Source of the DNA: Blastocatellia bacterium
Lineage (GTDB): Bacteria > Acidobacteriota > Blastocatellia > Chloracidobacteriales > Chloracidobacteriaceae
DNA: 64,000 bases
Assembly: GCA_019695185.1 (NCBI GenBank)
Contig: JAIBAN010000028.1
Coordinates: 1 to 64,000, forward strand
Direction of reading: 5' to 3'
The notes beneath the pieces were generated by a model. The model did no database searches and was not told where the DNA came from. It saw nothing but the letters and a program-made list of their open reading frames with translations. The position numbers and the translations under genes were made by a program. Within the stretch, counting starts at the first letter, position 1; the number at the start of each line of letters is the position of its first letter. Below, piece by piece: positions 24,664 to 36,386 of this stretch.

Positions 24664-26541
24664 ATGTATGACCGAAACGGCAGAACCGATGAAGAAGTGG
24701 CCTCGCTTCGGCAGGAGTTCGAAAAACTGAAGGAATACCTGATTGACTGGTCGCCGGATGCGGTGGTGGTGGTGGATTCCACTGGCAGCATCATTGCGGT
24801 CAACCGGGCTGCGGAGGCGATGTTTGGCTATCCGAAATCCGAGTTGCTTGGTCAGTTGATAGAAATTCTGATTCCCCGAAATGCGCGTGGCAGTCACACG
24901 ACGCATCGGAATCAGTACCATCAGGCTCCCCGGCATCGCCCGATGGGGCAATCCGGTACGGAGTTTTTTGCCCAGCGCAAAGACGGCAGTGTGTTTCCGG
25001 CTGACATCAACCTGAATCCGTTCAAGTTGGAGGGAACTACCATTGCCGCAATTCGGGATATCACTTCCCGCAAGCAAATCGAACAATCCCTGCGTGAGGC
25101 AAAAGAACAGGCCGAAGCCGCCGCCCAGGCCAAAAATGTCTTTCTGGCCAGCATGAGTCACGAATTTCGGACCCCGCTCAATGCCATTTTGGGCTTTACG
25201 CAATTGCTTGAAACCAGCCCCAATCTTTCACCGCAGGAGCAAAAATTCGTGGCTGCCATCCGCCGGGGCGGCGAGCATTTGCTGGAAATCATTGGCGATG
25301 TGCTCAATATGGCCCGGATTGAAACCGGCAGGATTACCCACGAACCCCGAACCTTTGACCTTTTCAAGCTGTTGGACGAACTGACTTCGATTTTCCGCCA
25401 GCGGGCGGAACTTAAATCATTGCGTTTTGTGGTGCAACGCGCACCCAACCTGCCGCCGGCCCTGATTGGCGATGAAGGGAAATTGCGTCAGATTCTGCTC
25501 AACCTGCTGGGAAATGCCGTTAAATTCACGTTCCGTGGGGCTGTTTCGCTCCATGTGAGTTGGAAAGACGGAATCGGACGGTTTGTGGTGGCAGACACCG
25601 GCCCCGGCATTCCGGAAGCCGAGCAGGGGCGGATTTTCAACCCGTTTGTCCAGACCAACACCCAGCAAAACGCCCGTGAAGGTACGGGGCTGGGGCTGGC
25701 CATCTGCAAAAAATACCTGGAACTGATGGGGGGCACGATTACGGTTGCCAGTCAGCTTGGAAGCGGCAGCACCTTTTCCTTTGAAATACCGTTGGCCCTG
25801 GCGCAGGGGGCTGCCTCGTCCTCCGCGACCGAATTTCACTTTTGTACCGGTTTGGAGCCCGGACAATCATCAGTTCGGTTGCTGGTGGTTGATGACAATC
25901 CCGATGATTGCGAGTTCTTGTCAGCAGTTCTGGCCCGGTTGGGGTTTGAAACCCGCATTGGAAACAACGGTCACGAAGCCGTGGAAACCTGGAAAAGCTG
26001 GTCGCCCCATTTGATTTGGATGAATCTGTCCATGCCAATCATGGACGGCCTCGAAGCCACGAAAAAAATCCGCGAGCTTGAAACCACCGGGGTGAACCGG
26101 CAACCTGACGAAAATTCCCGGCTCTCCCGCACGGTGGTCATTGCGGTTGCCGCCAATACGCCGGAACAGGTTGCGGAGCAGATTTCCCAGGCCGGGCTGG
26201 ATGATTTTCTGGCGAAACCCATCCAGGCAGCCTTGGTGTACGAAAAAATCCACCAGCATTTGGGAGTCCGGTTCCGATTTGGAGGCGAGTCGCCGCAACC
26301 TCCTCCGGAGGCTCTGCCCGTCGAAGAGATTCCACCCCCGGATTGGAAAACAGAGGTGGCCCGGATGCCTGCCGACTGGAAAGAAGCGCTCTATCAGGCA
26401 TTGCTCCAGGGAGATACTCAGGCGGCCCTGGACCTGCTCAAACCGTTGCAGGAGCCCGCGCCAGCCGTGGCTGAGGAACTGCGCCAGCACATCAGGAACT
26501 TTGCCTTTGATGAGTTGCTGGACCTGCTGGAGTCAGCCTGA
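24664..26541 (+). CDS. Hybrid sensor histidine kinase (PAS-HisKA-HATPase-REC)
   Basis: 625 aa, soluble, with no transmembrane segment. A PAS domain (about 25-145) is followed by a HisKA dimerisation domain with phospho-acceptor His in MSHEFRTPLN (near 165), an HATPase_c domain (N box LNLLGNAVKF, G boxes ADTGPGIP and GTGLGLAI), and a receiver-like domain (about 400-535). In the receiver the DD pair (VVDDNPDD) is present, but the phosphorylatable Asp is replaced: the segment reads WMNLSMPIMDG instead of MDLxMP. It should thus not accept phosphate in the usual way. The C-terminal 90 residues are helical and may be a degenerate phosphotransfer domain. The ATG at 24664 is preceded by GGGAAG. Confidence 0.9.
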   Translation: MYDRNGRTDEEVASLRQEFEKLKEYLIDWSPDAVVVVDSTGSIIAVNRAAEAMFGYPKSELLGQLIEILIPRNARGSHTTHRNQYHQAPRHRPMGQSGTEFFAQRKDGSVFPADINLNPFKLEGTTIAAIRDITSRKQIEQSLREAKEQAEAAAQAKNVFLASMSHEFRTPLNAILGFTQLLETSPNLSPQEQKFVAAIRRGGEHLLEIIGDVLNMARIETGRITHEPRTFDLFKLLDELTSIFRQRAELKSLRFVVQRAPNLPPALIGDEGKLRQILLNLLGNAVKFTFRGAVSLHVSWKDGIGRFVVADTGPGIPEAEQGRIFNPFVQTNTQQNAREGTGLGLAICKKYLELMGGTITVASQLGSGSTFSFEIPLALAQGAASSSATEFHFCTGLEPGQSSVRLLVVDDNPDDCEFLSAVLARLGFETRIGNNGHEAVETWKSWSPHLIWMNLSMPIMDGLEATKKIRELETTGVNRQPDENSRLSRTVVIAVAANTPEQVAEQISQAGLDDFLAKPIQAALVYEKIHQHLGVRFRFGGESPQPPPEALPVEEIPPPDWKTEVARMPADWKEALYQALLQGDTQAALDLLKPLQEPAPAVAEELRQHIRNFAFDELLDLLESA

Positions 26542-26747
26542 ATTCGACTGAACCGGCCCGGAAAATGAAGAATTCCAATTGCGCCAATTATAAAGATGAA
26601 TTGGACGCATTCCTGATACGCCCGTAAGATGCCTTTCAGAGTGACGCCGGGTGGCAACCGGCGGCACTTCACAAACCGGTCGGTTTCCTGTTTTCACTTT
26701 TGAAAATGGTAAATCGGCTCAATGGGAAGAAAGGAGAACTTACGGCC

Positions 26748-26981
26748 ATGCCCATCCCATTCAAATTGGATTACACCATTGCCCAGCTTGGGGCAGCGCA
26801 GATTCCAGCCGAGCAACTCATGCTCGTGTCACTCACCGGAATCGAGGTTTCAGCCGTCGAGGCGCAACGCCTCTGGTCAAATATTCAGGAACACAAATGG
26901 TATCTCAGCGAATGCCTGGGCCGCGATGTCGGCCTGCGTGTGGCAGTCGTTGACTACTGTGAAAACATCGAACCTTTTTAA
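26748..26981 (+). CDS. Small DUF4032-like protein
   Basis: 77 aa. The segment LVSLTGIEVSAVEAQRLW, followed by NIQEHKWYLSECLGRDVG, resembles the C-terminal portion of DUF4032 proteins, which are normally much larger. This gene holds only that portion and may be a stand-alone version. It has a good AAAGGAG ribosome site before ATG 26748. No neighbour suggests a function. Confidence 0.7.
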   Translation: MPIPFKLDYTIAQLGAAQIPAEQLMLVSLTGIEVSAVEAQRLWSNIQEHKWYLSECLGRDVGLRVAVVDYCENIEPF

Positions 26982-27117
26982 TTGAGAAGTTCGAATTGAG
27001 AATTGAGAATTGGAACCGCTTTCCCTAACTTGTGGGAAGTTCAATCAATGGAACTGGAATAAATTCTCAATTCTCAATTCTCAATTCTCAATTCTCAATT
27101 CTCAATTCTCAATTTTG
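26981..27117. repeat. Paired inverted heptamer arrays (GAGAATT / TTCTCAA)
   Basis: Three to four GAGAATT units (26981-27012) face seven TTCTCAA units (27062-27117). They are complementary arrays of the same motif as at 6.4-6.6 kb and 42.9-43.0 kb, lying between two convergent genes. Confidence 0.85.
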
Positions 27118-27150
27118 AAGTGTCCGCACGGGACACGCATGGTGGCTTTA

Positions 27151-28011
27151 TCAAGCCGCGCCAAACCAGCCATCTTCCTTGTTTTGGTCAGCATCCGTCA
27201 GCGGCCCGCCCAACTGGTCCTCCAGGCTGCGAATGATGTTGATATTCTGCCGGTCAATTTCGGTCAGCTTGTCGTCCGTATAGGCGGCATCCCCCTTGTA
27301 CCAGGCCATCCGTCCAAAATATTCCTGCATGATTGCCGATTTGAATTCGCGGCCCCGACGGGCATAGACCGTATTGCGCAGCAGGCGCAAATCCCGTCGT
27401 GACAGGTCGTTGAGCTGGTTGACGTTGAGCAGTTTTTCCAGCATCCGGGGGTCATCCAGCGGGGTGGCCGTGGCCGTCTCGGTTCCGGCAGGAGCCTCAC
27501 CCAAGGCCCGCCGCAGGAGCATCAACTCAATCGTATCTTCTTTGGAGAGTTCGGTTTCAGGGCGGTCCAGCAGTTTTCCCTTGCGGGCTTCAAGGTCGGT
27601 TCGTGGCAGTTTGGCCTCATACTCGGCAATGAAGGCACCATTTTTGCGGTCAAGCGCAGTCAGTTTGCTCTCATCCATTTTGGCGAGCGGCTTGTACCAT
27701 GACTGAGCCGAAAAATACTCATTCAGCCAGGCTTTGCGGAAAGGGTTTCCGGCACGGGCGTAAATCGTGTTGCGCAACAGGTTCAATTCGCGCAGGCTGC
27801 GTCCCTGCACATCGGCAGCGGTGATTTCCCGTTGGTAGTACATTTGCCGTCCACTGCCCGATTTGGCCGTATCCAGCGCAGCGGCAGCATCGCTTGTGCC
27901 CGGCTGTTTGGGCCCGGTTGTCGCCGGGGCTGAAACGGATTTTGATTGGGAACAGGCTGTGCCCAACACACTGGCGGCCAGCAATATTCCCAAAAGAAAG
28001 CGAATTTTCAT
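27151..28011 (-). CDS. Lipoprotein with two YARHG domains
   Basis: 286 aa. The lipobox LGTAC places the lipidated Cys at residue 20. Two related domains follow: the first around residues 60-130 (LRELNLLRNTIYARAGNPF...YFSAQSWYKP), the second around 195-270 (LRLLRNTVYARRGREF...YFGRMAWYKG). These are YARHG domains (pfam13308), thought to act outside the cell; their function is unknown. GGAGGTC gives a strong ribosome site. The gene is divergent from the ECF sigma gene, 95 bp apart. Confidence 0.88.
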   Translation of the reverse strand: MKIRFLLGILLAASVLGTACSQSKSVSAPATTGPKQPGTSDAAAALDTAKSGSGRQMYYQREITAADVQGRSLRELNLLRNTIYARAGNPFRKAWLNEYFSAQSWYKPLAKMDESKLTALDRKNGAFIAEYEAKLPRTDLEARKGKLLDRPETELSKEDTIELMLLRRALGEAPAGTETATATPLDDPRMLEKLLNVNQLNDLSRRDLRLLRNTVYARRGREFKSAIMQEYFGRMAWYKGDAAYTDDKLTEIDRQNINIIRSLEDQLGGPLTDADQNKEDGWFGAA

Positions 28012-28106
28012 AAAAAGACCTCCTCCAGAAAAAGCCGACGACTTTTCTCCGGTTTCTGGGAAAAATCATTTACCTGGGACAGCCTGCATTTTACCATTGT
28101 TTTCCT

Positions 28107-28799
28107 ATGCTAACCGAATCCGAACTCATCGCACAGGCGAAACAAGGTGATTTTGAAGCCTTTGAAACGCTGGTCACCCGGCATGAACGCCGGTTGTACC
28201 GACTGGTGGTGCAATTGGTTCACAAGGCCGAAGATGCGGAAGACATCATTCAGACAGCATTCCTCAATGCTCTGGAACATCTTGGCGGTTTTCGGGAGGA
28301 ATCCTCGTTTGGCACCTGGCTCACCCGGATTGCCACCCACGAGGCTTTGAAAGTCCTGCGGCGGCGCAACGGTTGGGTGCAACTTCCGGCGGAAGAGGGA
28401 ACCGAGGTTGAAGACGGCGACATTCCCCATCCGGAATACATTGCGGACTGGCGCGAAAATCCGGCGGAAATGTATGAACAACGGCTGTTGCGGGTGATTT
28501 TGGACGAGGCGATTCAGCAATTACCCGACTCGCACCGGCTGGTGTTTGTGTTGCGCGATGTCGAGGGCTTCAGCATTGAGGAAACCGCCCAGGTGCTTTC
28601 CATCAGTCCGGCCAATGTCAAGGTCCGGCTTTTGCGGGCACGGCTGGCACTGCGGGAAAAGCTGACCACCGTTTTTGGTGATGAAACCCGCCGCCACCAG
28701 CGAACCCCTGACCACGGAGGGGATTCCGAAACCGTTACCAAGGCGGCCCGCCTGCTGGAACATTACCAAGCCCAAATCAACCAACGAGGTGGAGCATGA
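28107..28799 (+). CDS. ECF RNA polymerase sigma factor
   Basis: 230 aa. Region 2 (about 20-90: AEDAEDIIQTAFLNAL, SSFGTWLTRIATH) and region 4 (about 130-190: FSIEETAQVLSISPANVKVRLLRAR) are complete. A C-terminal tail of about 40 residues is basic. The stop overlaps the anti-sigma start by four bases (ATGA), so translation is coupled. Such pairs respond to envelope or redox signals; the signal is unknown here. Confidence 0.95.
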   Translation: MLTESELIAQAKQGDFEAFETLVTRHERRLYRLVVQLVHKAEDAEDIIQTAFLNALEHLGGFREESSFGTWLTRIATHEALKVLRRRNGWVQLPAEEGTEVEDGDIPHPEYIADWRENPAEMYEQRLLRVILDEAIQQLPDSHRLVFVLRDVEGFSIEETAQVLSISPANVKVRLLRARLALREKLTTVFGDETRRHQRTPDHGGDSETVTKAARLLEHYQAQINQRGGA

Positions 28800-29038
28800 A
28801 GTGTGAAGAACTCCTGGCAATGCTGAATGATTATGTGGACGGTCAGATTGACCCAGGTGTTTGCGAAGCCTTCGAATCACACCTTGAAGGCTGCAATCCC
28901 TGCCAAGTTGTGGTGGATACCATCCGCAAAACCATCACCCTCTATAAAGATGAAGCCGTTTACGAACTCCCGTTTTCCTTTCGCACCCGCCTGCATCAAA
29001 ACCTGCGCGAACGCTGGAAGCAGAAATGGAACAACTAA
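28796..29038 (+). CDS. Zinc-finger (zf-HC2) anti-sigma factor
   Basis: 80 aa. The N-terminal HC2 zinc finger keeps Cys3, His29 and the CNPC Cys pair at 33/36 (MKCEELLAML..ESHLEGCNPCQ). No transmembrane helix follows, so it is a soluble ZAS-type protein. It should bind and hold the sigma factor encoded just before it. GAGGTGG serves as ribosome site. Confidence 0.9.
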   Translation: MKCEELLAMLNDYVDGQIDPGVCEAFESHLEGCNPCQVVVDTIRKTITLYKDEAVYELPFSFRTRLHQNLRERWKQKWNN

Positions 29039-29224
29039 CAGTCTAGGGAGTCTAGGGAGTCTAGGGAGTCTAGGGAGTCTAGGGAGTCTAGAAAATTTTC
29101 CAGAACCCAGAACCCAGAACTCTGAACCCAGAACCCAGAACCCTGGACCCAGAACCCTGGTTTTGGGATTTTGACTCCCAAGACTCCCAAGACTCCCAAG
29201 ACTCCCAAGACTCCCAAGACTCCT
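29039..29224. repeat. Paired 9-bp arrays (CTAGGGAGT / GACTCCCAA) with inner 7-bp array
   Basis: Six CTAGGGAGT units (29041-29092) face five to six GACTCCCAA units (29174-29222). Between them are AACCCAG heptamers (about 29102-29160). The outer arrays can pair except for one base per unit. The same 9-mers recur at 2.1, 37.7 and 38.9 kb. Confidence 0.85.
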
Positions 29225-29244
29225 GAAGAGGTTGGTTGTAACTT

Positions 29245-29294
29245 TTTCGACCCTCGCGGCTCTATCACTATAGGACCGCAAGGAGGGTTCGAAA
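29245..29294 (+). promoter_or_regulatory. Hairpin that buries the trxA ribosome site
   Basis: TTTCGACCCTCGCGG (29245-29259) can pair with CCGCAAGGAGGGTTCGAAA (29276-29294), with small bulges. The right arm contains the AAGGAGGG ribosome site eight bases before the trxA start, so folding would block translation. Confidence 0.55.
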
Positions 29295-29295
29295 C

Positions 29296-29658
29296 ATGAC
29301 CGTTAAACCGATTACCACCCGCCAATTTGAAACCGAAGTTTTGCAGGCACCATTGCCCGTTCTGGTGGATTTTTATGCTCCCTGGTGCGGACCTTGCCAG
29401 ATGCTCAGTCCGGTGCTGGATCGGCTGGCCGAAGAATTCGCCGGTTCCGTCACCTTCGTCAAAATCAATCTCGATACCAATCAGGACTTGGCTTCGGCGT
29501 TGCGCATTCGCAGCGTGCCAACCCTGTTTTTCTTCAAAGACGGAGCCATTGTTGACATGGTGGCCGGGCTCCAGTCCCCCCAGGTGCTGCGACAAAAACT
29601 GGCGGTCCTGGCAACGGGCGGCAGCCCTGCACGAAATTGGGGAGGGAGGATGCTATGA
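29296..29658 (+). CDS. trxA: Thioredoxin
   Basis: 120 aa, a complete thioredoxin fold with the active site WCGPC near residue 31, the cis-Pro in VPTLFFFKDG and a normal C terminus with a short Gly/Arg-rich tail. No signal peptide: cytoplasmic disulfide reductase. Its stop overlaps the start of the next gene (ATGA), and a TolC-MFP-RND operon follows, so it may be co-transcribed with efflux genes. The ribosome site is strong but lies in a hairpin. Confidence 0.93.
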   Translation: MTVKPITTRQFETEVLQAPLPVLVDFYAPWCGPCQMLSPVLDRLAEEFAGSVTFVKINLDTNQDLASALRIRSVPTLFFFKDGAIVDMVAGLQSPQVLRQKLAVLATGGSPARNWGGRML

Positions 29659-29855
29659 CCGTCGAACGCGCTCTGCGCCTGATTGCCGGAATTGTTGTCC
29701 TGGCCAGCCTGGGGCTGGCTTATTGGGGTAACCCATACTGGCTGCTTTTGACTGCCTTCGTTGGCTTAAACCTGCTGCAATCGGGGTTCACCGACTGGTG
29801 TCCGATGGTGTGGATTTTGGAAAAGCTGGGTTTGCCTCATGTGCGGAGGGTTTGA
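29655..29855 (+). CDS. DUF2892 (YgaP-type) membrane protein
   Basis: 66 aa. It is a two-helix inner-membrane protein of the DUF2892 type: MTVERALRLIAGIVVLASL, a second helix around 30-48, then TDWCPMVWILEKLG with the conserved CP. The family is often found next to thioredoxin or rhodanese domains. Here it overlaps trxA by four bases, which supports a redox or sulfur-linked role. Confidence 0.85.
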   Translation: MTVERALRLIAGIVVLASLGLAYWGNPYWLLLTAFVGLNLLQSGFTDWCPMVWILEKLGLPHVRRV

Positions 29856-29945
29856 AGGCAAGTGGATTTCAGGAAGTCCGGTTCAAAACGAACCATTCAA
29901 CATGAACAACTCAACATTCAAAACTCTCTTGAAAGCAGGTATTCC

Positions 29946-31325
29946 ATGTGGAATTACCATCAAAAAGCCATTTTCATCATTGTTGCCTTGCTCGGCATAG
30001 GGTTTCTGCCTGCAAACAGCATGTGGGCACAAAGCCAGCCAGCCGCTCAATCGTTGACGTTGAAAGAAGCGGTGGATTTGGCGCTCCGCCAAAATCCGGG
30101 TGTGCAGGCGGTCAATACCAATCGGAAGCTGGCCCGGCTGGGAACGGAAGAAGCCAAAAGCGGGCGGCTTCCCACGGTGCAGGCCAGTGAAGTGCTGACC
30201 AATGGCAACAACCCGGTTTATGTGTTTGGTTCGTTGCTGGAACAATCCCGTTTTACCGAAAAAAACTTTGGGTTGGATTCGCTCAATAACCCGACTCCGC
30301 TGACCAATTTCCGGTCGTCGGTGCAGATGCGGTTGCCGCTGTTTGACCAGCGGATGACCCAAACCCGCATCGCCAAAGCCCAAAACCATGAACAGGAAGC
30401 CGCGCTACAGGCGGAGCTGGCCGAACAGCAGGCCCGGCTGGAGGTCATCCGCGCCTATTACGGCGTGCTGGTGGCGGAAGCCCACAAAAATGTGACAGCG
30501 GCAGCAGTGCAGTCTGTTTCCGCCGAAGCCAAACGGGTCAACGATTTGTATGAAACCGGTGTGGTGACGGCAGCCGACCGGCTGGCACTGGCGACCCAGT
30601 TGGCGGAATACCAACAACAGGACATCGAAGCCGCCGGAACGCTCCGTACCGCCCATGCTGCCCTCAATCTGGTGGTGGGGCTGCCGTTGGAAACGGTTGT
30701 CACCTTAAACGGCAAGCTGACCAACCCTCAATTTACAATTCCGGCTGAAGCCGCTTTGCTGGAAGCCGCCACGACCCGGCATCCCGAACTTCAACTGGCT
30801 GAACTGGCGATTGCGCAACGCAAACAGGAACAAACCGGCGCTCGTGGGCAATATCTGCCACGGGCTGACCTGTTTGCCAATGTCGGAGCCAGTGCCGAAA
30901 AGCTGGTCAACGGCAGCAGCGATTATGCCGTTGGGGTCAGTCTCACCTGGAATCTGTTTGACCCTGGCCGCCGGGCGCGGGTCGGGCAAGCGGACACGGC
31001 CCGTGAAATTGCCGAACTTCAACAAAAACAAACGGCGGACCAGCTCCGGTTGCAGGTGATTCGGGCCCGTGAACGTTACCAATCAGCCCGCGAACGCCTG
31101 CCCGTGGCGGCCAATGCCGTAACCCAGGCGGCGGAAACGCTGCGGATTGTGCGTGACCGTTACGGCGTCGGACTGACCACCATCACCGAAGTGTTGCGGG
31201 CGCAAACGGCACTGGTCCAGGCCGAAAGCAATGAAGTGTTTGTCCGTTACGAATGCACGGTTCGTTTTGGGGAACTGCAACTGGCTGCCGGTCAATTGAC
31301 TGAAGTCACGGTATTTGACCGGTAA
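29946..31325 (+). CDS. TolC-family outer membrane efflux protein
   Basis: 459 aa. A signal peptide (about 1-30) is followed by two outer-membrane efflux (OEP) repeats with long coiled-coil helices (about 40-240 and 255-455). The motif SLTLKEAVDLALRQNPGV near the mature N terminus is typical. It forms the outer-membrane duct for the adaptor and RND pump encoded directly downstream (spacing 21 bp, then 171 bp). The frame is open further upstream, but ATG 29946 starts the signal peptide. Confidence 0.92.
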   Translation: MWNYHQKAIFIIVALLGIGFLPANSMWAQSQPAAQSLTLKEAVDLALRQNPGVQAVNTNRKLARLGTEEAKSGRLPTVQASEVLTNGNNPVYVFGSLLEQSRFTEKNFGLDSLNNPTPLTNFRSSVQMRLPLFDQRMTQTRIAKAQNHEQEAALQAELAEQQARLEVIRAYYGVLVAEAHKNVTAAAVQSVSAEAKRVNDLYETGVVTAADRLALATQLAEYQQQDIEAAGTLRTAHAALNLVVGLPLETVVTLNGKLTNPQFTIPAEAALLEAATTRHPELQLAELAIAQRKQEQTGARGQYLPRADLFANVGASAEKLVNGSSDYAVGVSLTWNLFDPGRRARVGQADTAREIAELQQKQTADQLRLQVIRARERYQSARERLPVAANAVTQAAETLRIVRDRYGVGLTTITEVLRAQTALVQAESNEVFVRYECTVRFGELQLAAGQLTEVTVFDR

Positions 31326-31346
31326 CGGGTTGAGAAGGGAAAGTCT

Positions 31347-32531
31347 ATGCGATTCAGGCTGTTATTTTTTTTCATTGTGATGTTGGGATTGAACGGGTGC
31401 AGTCGCCCGGCATCAACTCCCAAGGCAGAACATCCGGCGGTCACGGCCAAAGTTGAAACGATTCATTTGACCGACACGGCTGAAACCTACGAAGCGGTCG
31501 GAACCGTGACGGCCAAAACCTCGACCGTGCTGGCTGCCCGGATGATGGGGCAGGTAACTGCCGTTCAGGTTCACGAAGGCGACCACGTGAAAGCGGGGCA
31601 GACGCTGGTCACGCTGGACCACCGGGACGCGGCTGCCAGCGTGAAAAAAGCGACGGCGGGATTGCAGGAAGTGGAACATGCGCTCGTCGAAACCCGGCAG
31701 GCGATTACAGCGGCGGAACTGGGCAGGCAGGCTGCCGAAGCCAATCGCGTGGCGGTCACTGCAACCTATGAGCGCTATCGCACACTGTATGAACGCAAGT
31801 CCATCAGCCGTCAGGAAATGGATGAAGTGACAGCACGTTATCAAACCGCCACTGCCGAAACCGCCCGCAGCGAAGCCATGATTCAGGCGGCCAAAGCCAA
31901 ACAAAGCCAGATGCAGGCACGAATGGAACAGGCTCAGGCCGACATCAGCGGAACCCAGGTGGTGGCCGGATATGCCACGATTGCCGCCCCGTTTGCCGGA
32001 GTGGTGACGATGAAAGCAGTTGAAGTCGGCCAGATGGCCGTGCCGGGAATGCCGCTCCTGAAACTTGAATCCGGTGGTACTTTTCGGCTGGAGGTGGCGG
32101 TGGATGAAAGCAAACTGTCGTTGATACAGCTTGGAAAACAGGTTTCCGTTTCAATTGACGCCCTGGGGCACACGACATTGTTTGGCAAGGTGGCTGAAAT
32201 TGTTCCGGCAGCGGATGCGGCCAGCCGTTCGTTTACGGTCAAAATTGACCTGCCGCAGCAAAACGGAATGCGGTCCGGGATGTTCGGACGGGCGCTGTTT
32301 CCCATCGGCGAACGGCCTGTGCTGACGGTTCCGGCAACGGCGGTGCTTGAGCGCGGCCAACTGACCGGCGTTTGGGTGGTGGACTCCAACCGGATTGCCC
32401 GCCTGCGACTGGTGAAAACCGGAAAGACCATTGGCGACCGGGTTGAAATCCTTTCCGGACTTGAAGACGGCCTGCGCATTGTTTCCAACGGGCCGGAACG
32501 CATTTCGGAAGGAAACCAGATTCAGGACTGA
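31347..32531 (+). CDS. RND efflux periplasmic adaptor (membrane fusion lipoprotein)
   Basis: 394 aa. The lipobox GLNGC (Cys18) anchors it to the membrane. Lipoyl halves flank a helical hairpin (about 100-205), followed by a beta barrel and a membrane-proximal domain (AEIVPAADAASRSFTVKIDL). It links the RND pump to TolC. It has a GAAGGGA ribosome site. Confidence 0.92.
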   Translation: MRFRLLFFFIVMLGLNGCSRPASTPKAEHPAVTAKVETIHLTDTAETYEAVGTVTAKTSTVLAARMMGQVTAVQVHEGDHVKAGQTLVTLDHRDAAASVKKATAGLQEVEHALVETRQAITAAELGRQAAEANRVAVTATYERYRTLYERKSISRQEMDEVTARYQTATAETARSEAMIQAAKAKQSQMQARMEQAQADISGTQVVAGYATIAAPFAGVVTMKAVEVGQMAVPGMPLLKLESGGTFRLEVAVDESKLSLIQLGKQVSVSIDALGHTTLFGKVAEIVPAADAASRSFTVKIDLPQQNGMRSGMFGRALFPIGERPVLTVPATAVLERGQLTGVWVVDSNRIARLRLVKTGKTIGDRVEILSGLEDGLRIVSNGPERISEGNQIQD

Positions 32532-32690
32532 GGGCAAATCCAGGACTGAGGACTGAGGACTGAGGACTGAGAACAAACCAGGACTGAGTTTTCAAATAGG
32601 CAAGTTCAGGTTTGGTATCTGAAACCTGGTTCGTTTTTCACTGGGACCTCAGTCCTCAGTCCTCAGTCCTGGACTGGTCCTCAGTCCTAA
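32531..32690. repeat. Paired inverted heptamer arrays (GGACTGA / CAGTCCT)
   Basis: About five GGACTGA units (32526-32588) face four to five CAGTCCT units (32645-32690) inside an otherwise tight efflux operon. A hairpin here could lower expression of the downstream pump relative to TolC and adaptor. Confidence 0.8.
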
Positions 32691-32702
32691 AAAGAGGTTG
32701 CT

Positions 32703-35975
<3,273 letters not shown>

Positions 35976-36386
35976 GGCGATTGGTAAGAACTCAAAAAAC
36001 TGAAGGCTGAGGTCAAATCCATTCCAGCAAGGCGTGATGATGCTCCGGCAGGAGCACATTCCGGTAGCCAGGGTGTGGAGATTTTTTCGCTGACCGTTCT
36101 GAAGATTGAGGTTAAATTCATTCCAGCAGCCTTTTGGCTTCAACCGCGAAGCGGTGAAAGAATGCTAGCCTAGGGCGTTAGCCCTAGGGAACGGCGCGAA
36201 CAAAAAAACAGCCGCACAGCGGCGACACAATAAAACAGGATCTCGAATGTATGTGTTTCGCCGCTGCGCGGCTTGTTCTGTGATGGGTGCTATTTCCTAG
36301 GGCTGACGCCCTAGGCTAGCGTTCTATCGCAGCTTCGCTGCTGGAAACAAAGAGTTTATGCTGACTTGACGGTACAGGAGCGACGG
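35976..36386. repeat. 411-bp gap: direct repeats plus nested inverted element
   Basis: At 36007-36030 and 36104-36127 there are two imperfect copies of a TGAGGTCAAATCCATTCCAG unit. Between them, 36041-36074 carries a GGAGCACATTCCGGTAGCCA sequence that recurs near 37.61 kb. From about 36140 to 36345 lies a nested inverted element: outer arms ATGCTAGCCTAGGGCGTTAG (from 36162) against CTGACGCCCTAGGCTAGC (36303-36320), and inner arms CAGCCGCACAGCGGCG (about 36209-36224) against CGCCGCTGCGCGGCTTG. I see no gene. Confidence 0.75.

Noticed and set aside
29262-29275. TCACTATAGG resembling a T7 phage promoter
   Set aside because: Only ten bases match, the upstream half is absent and no phage genes are nearby.
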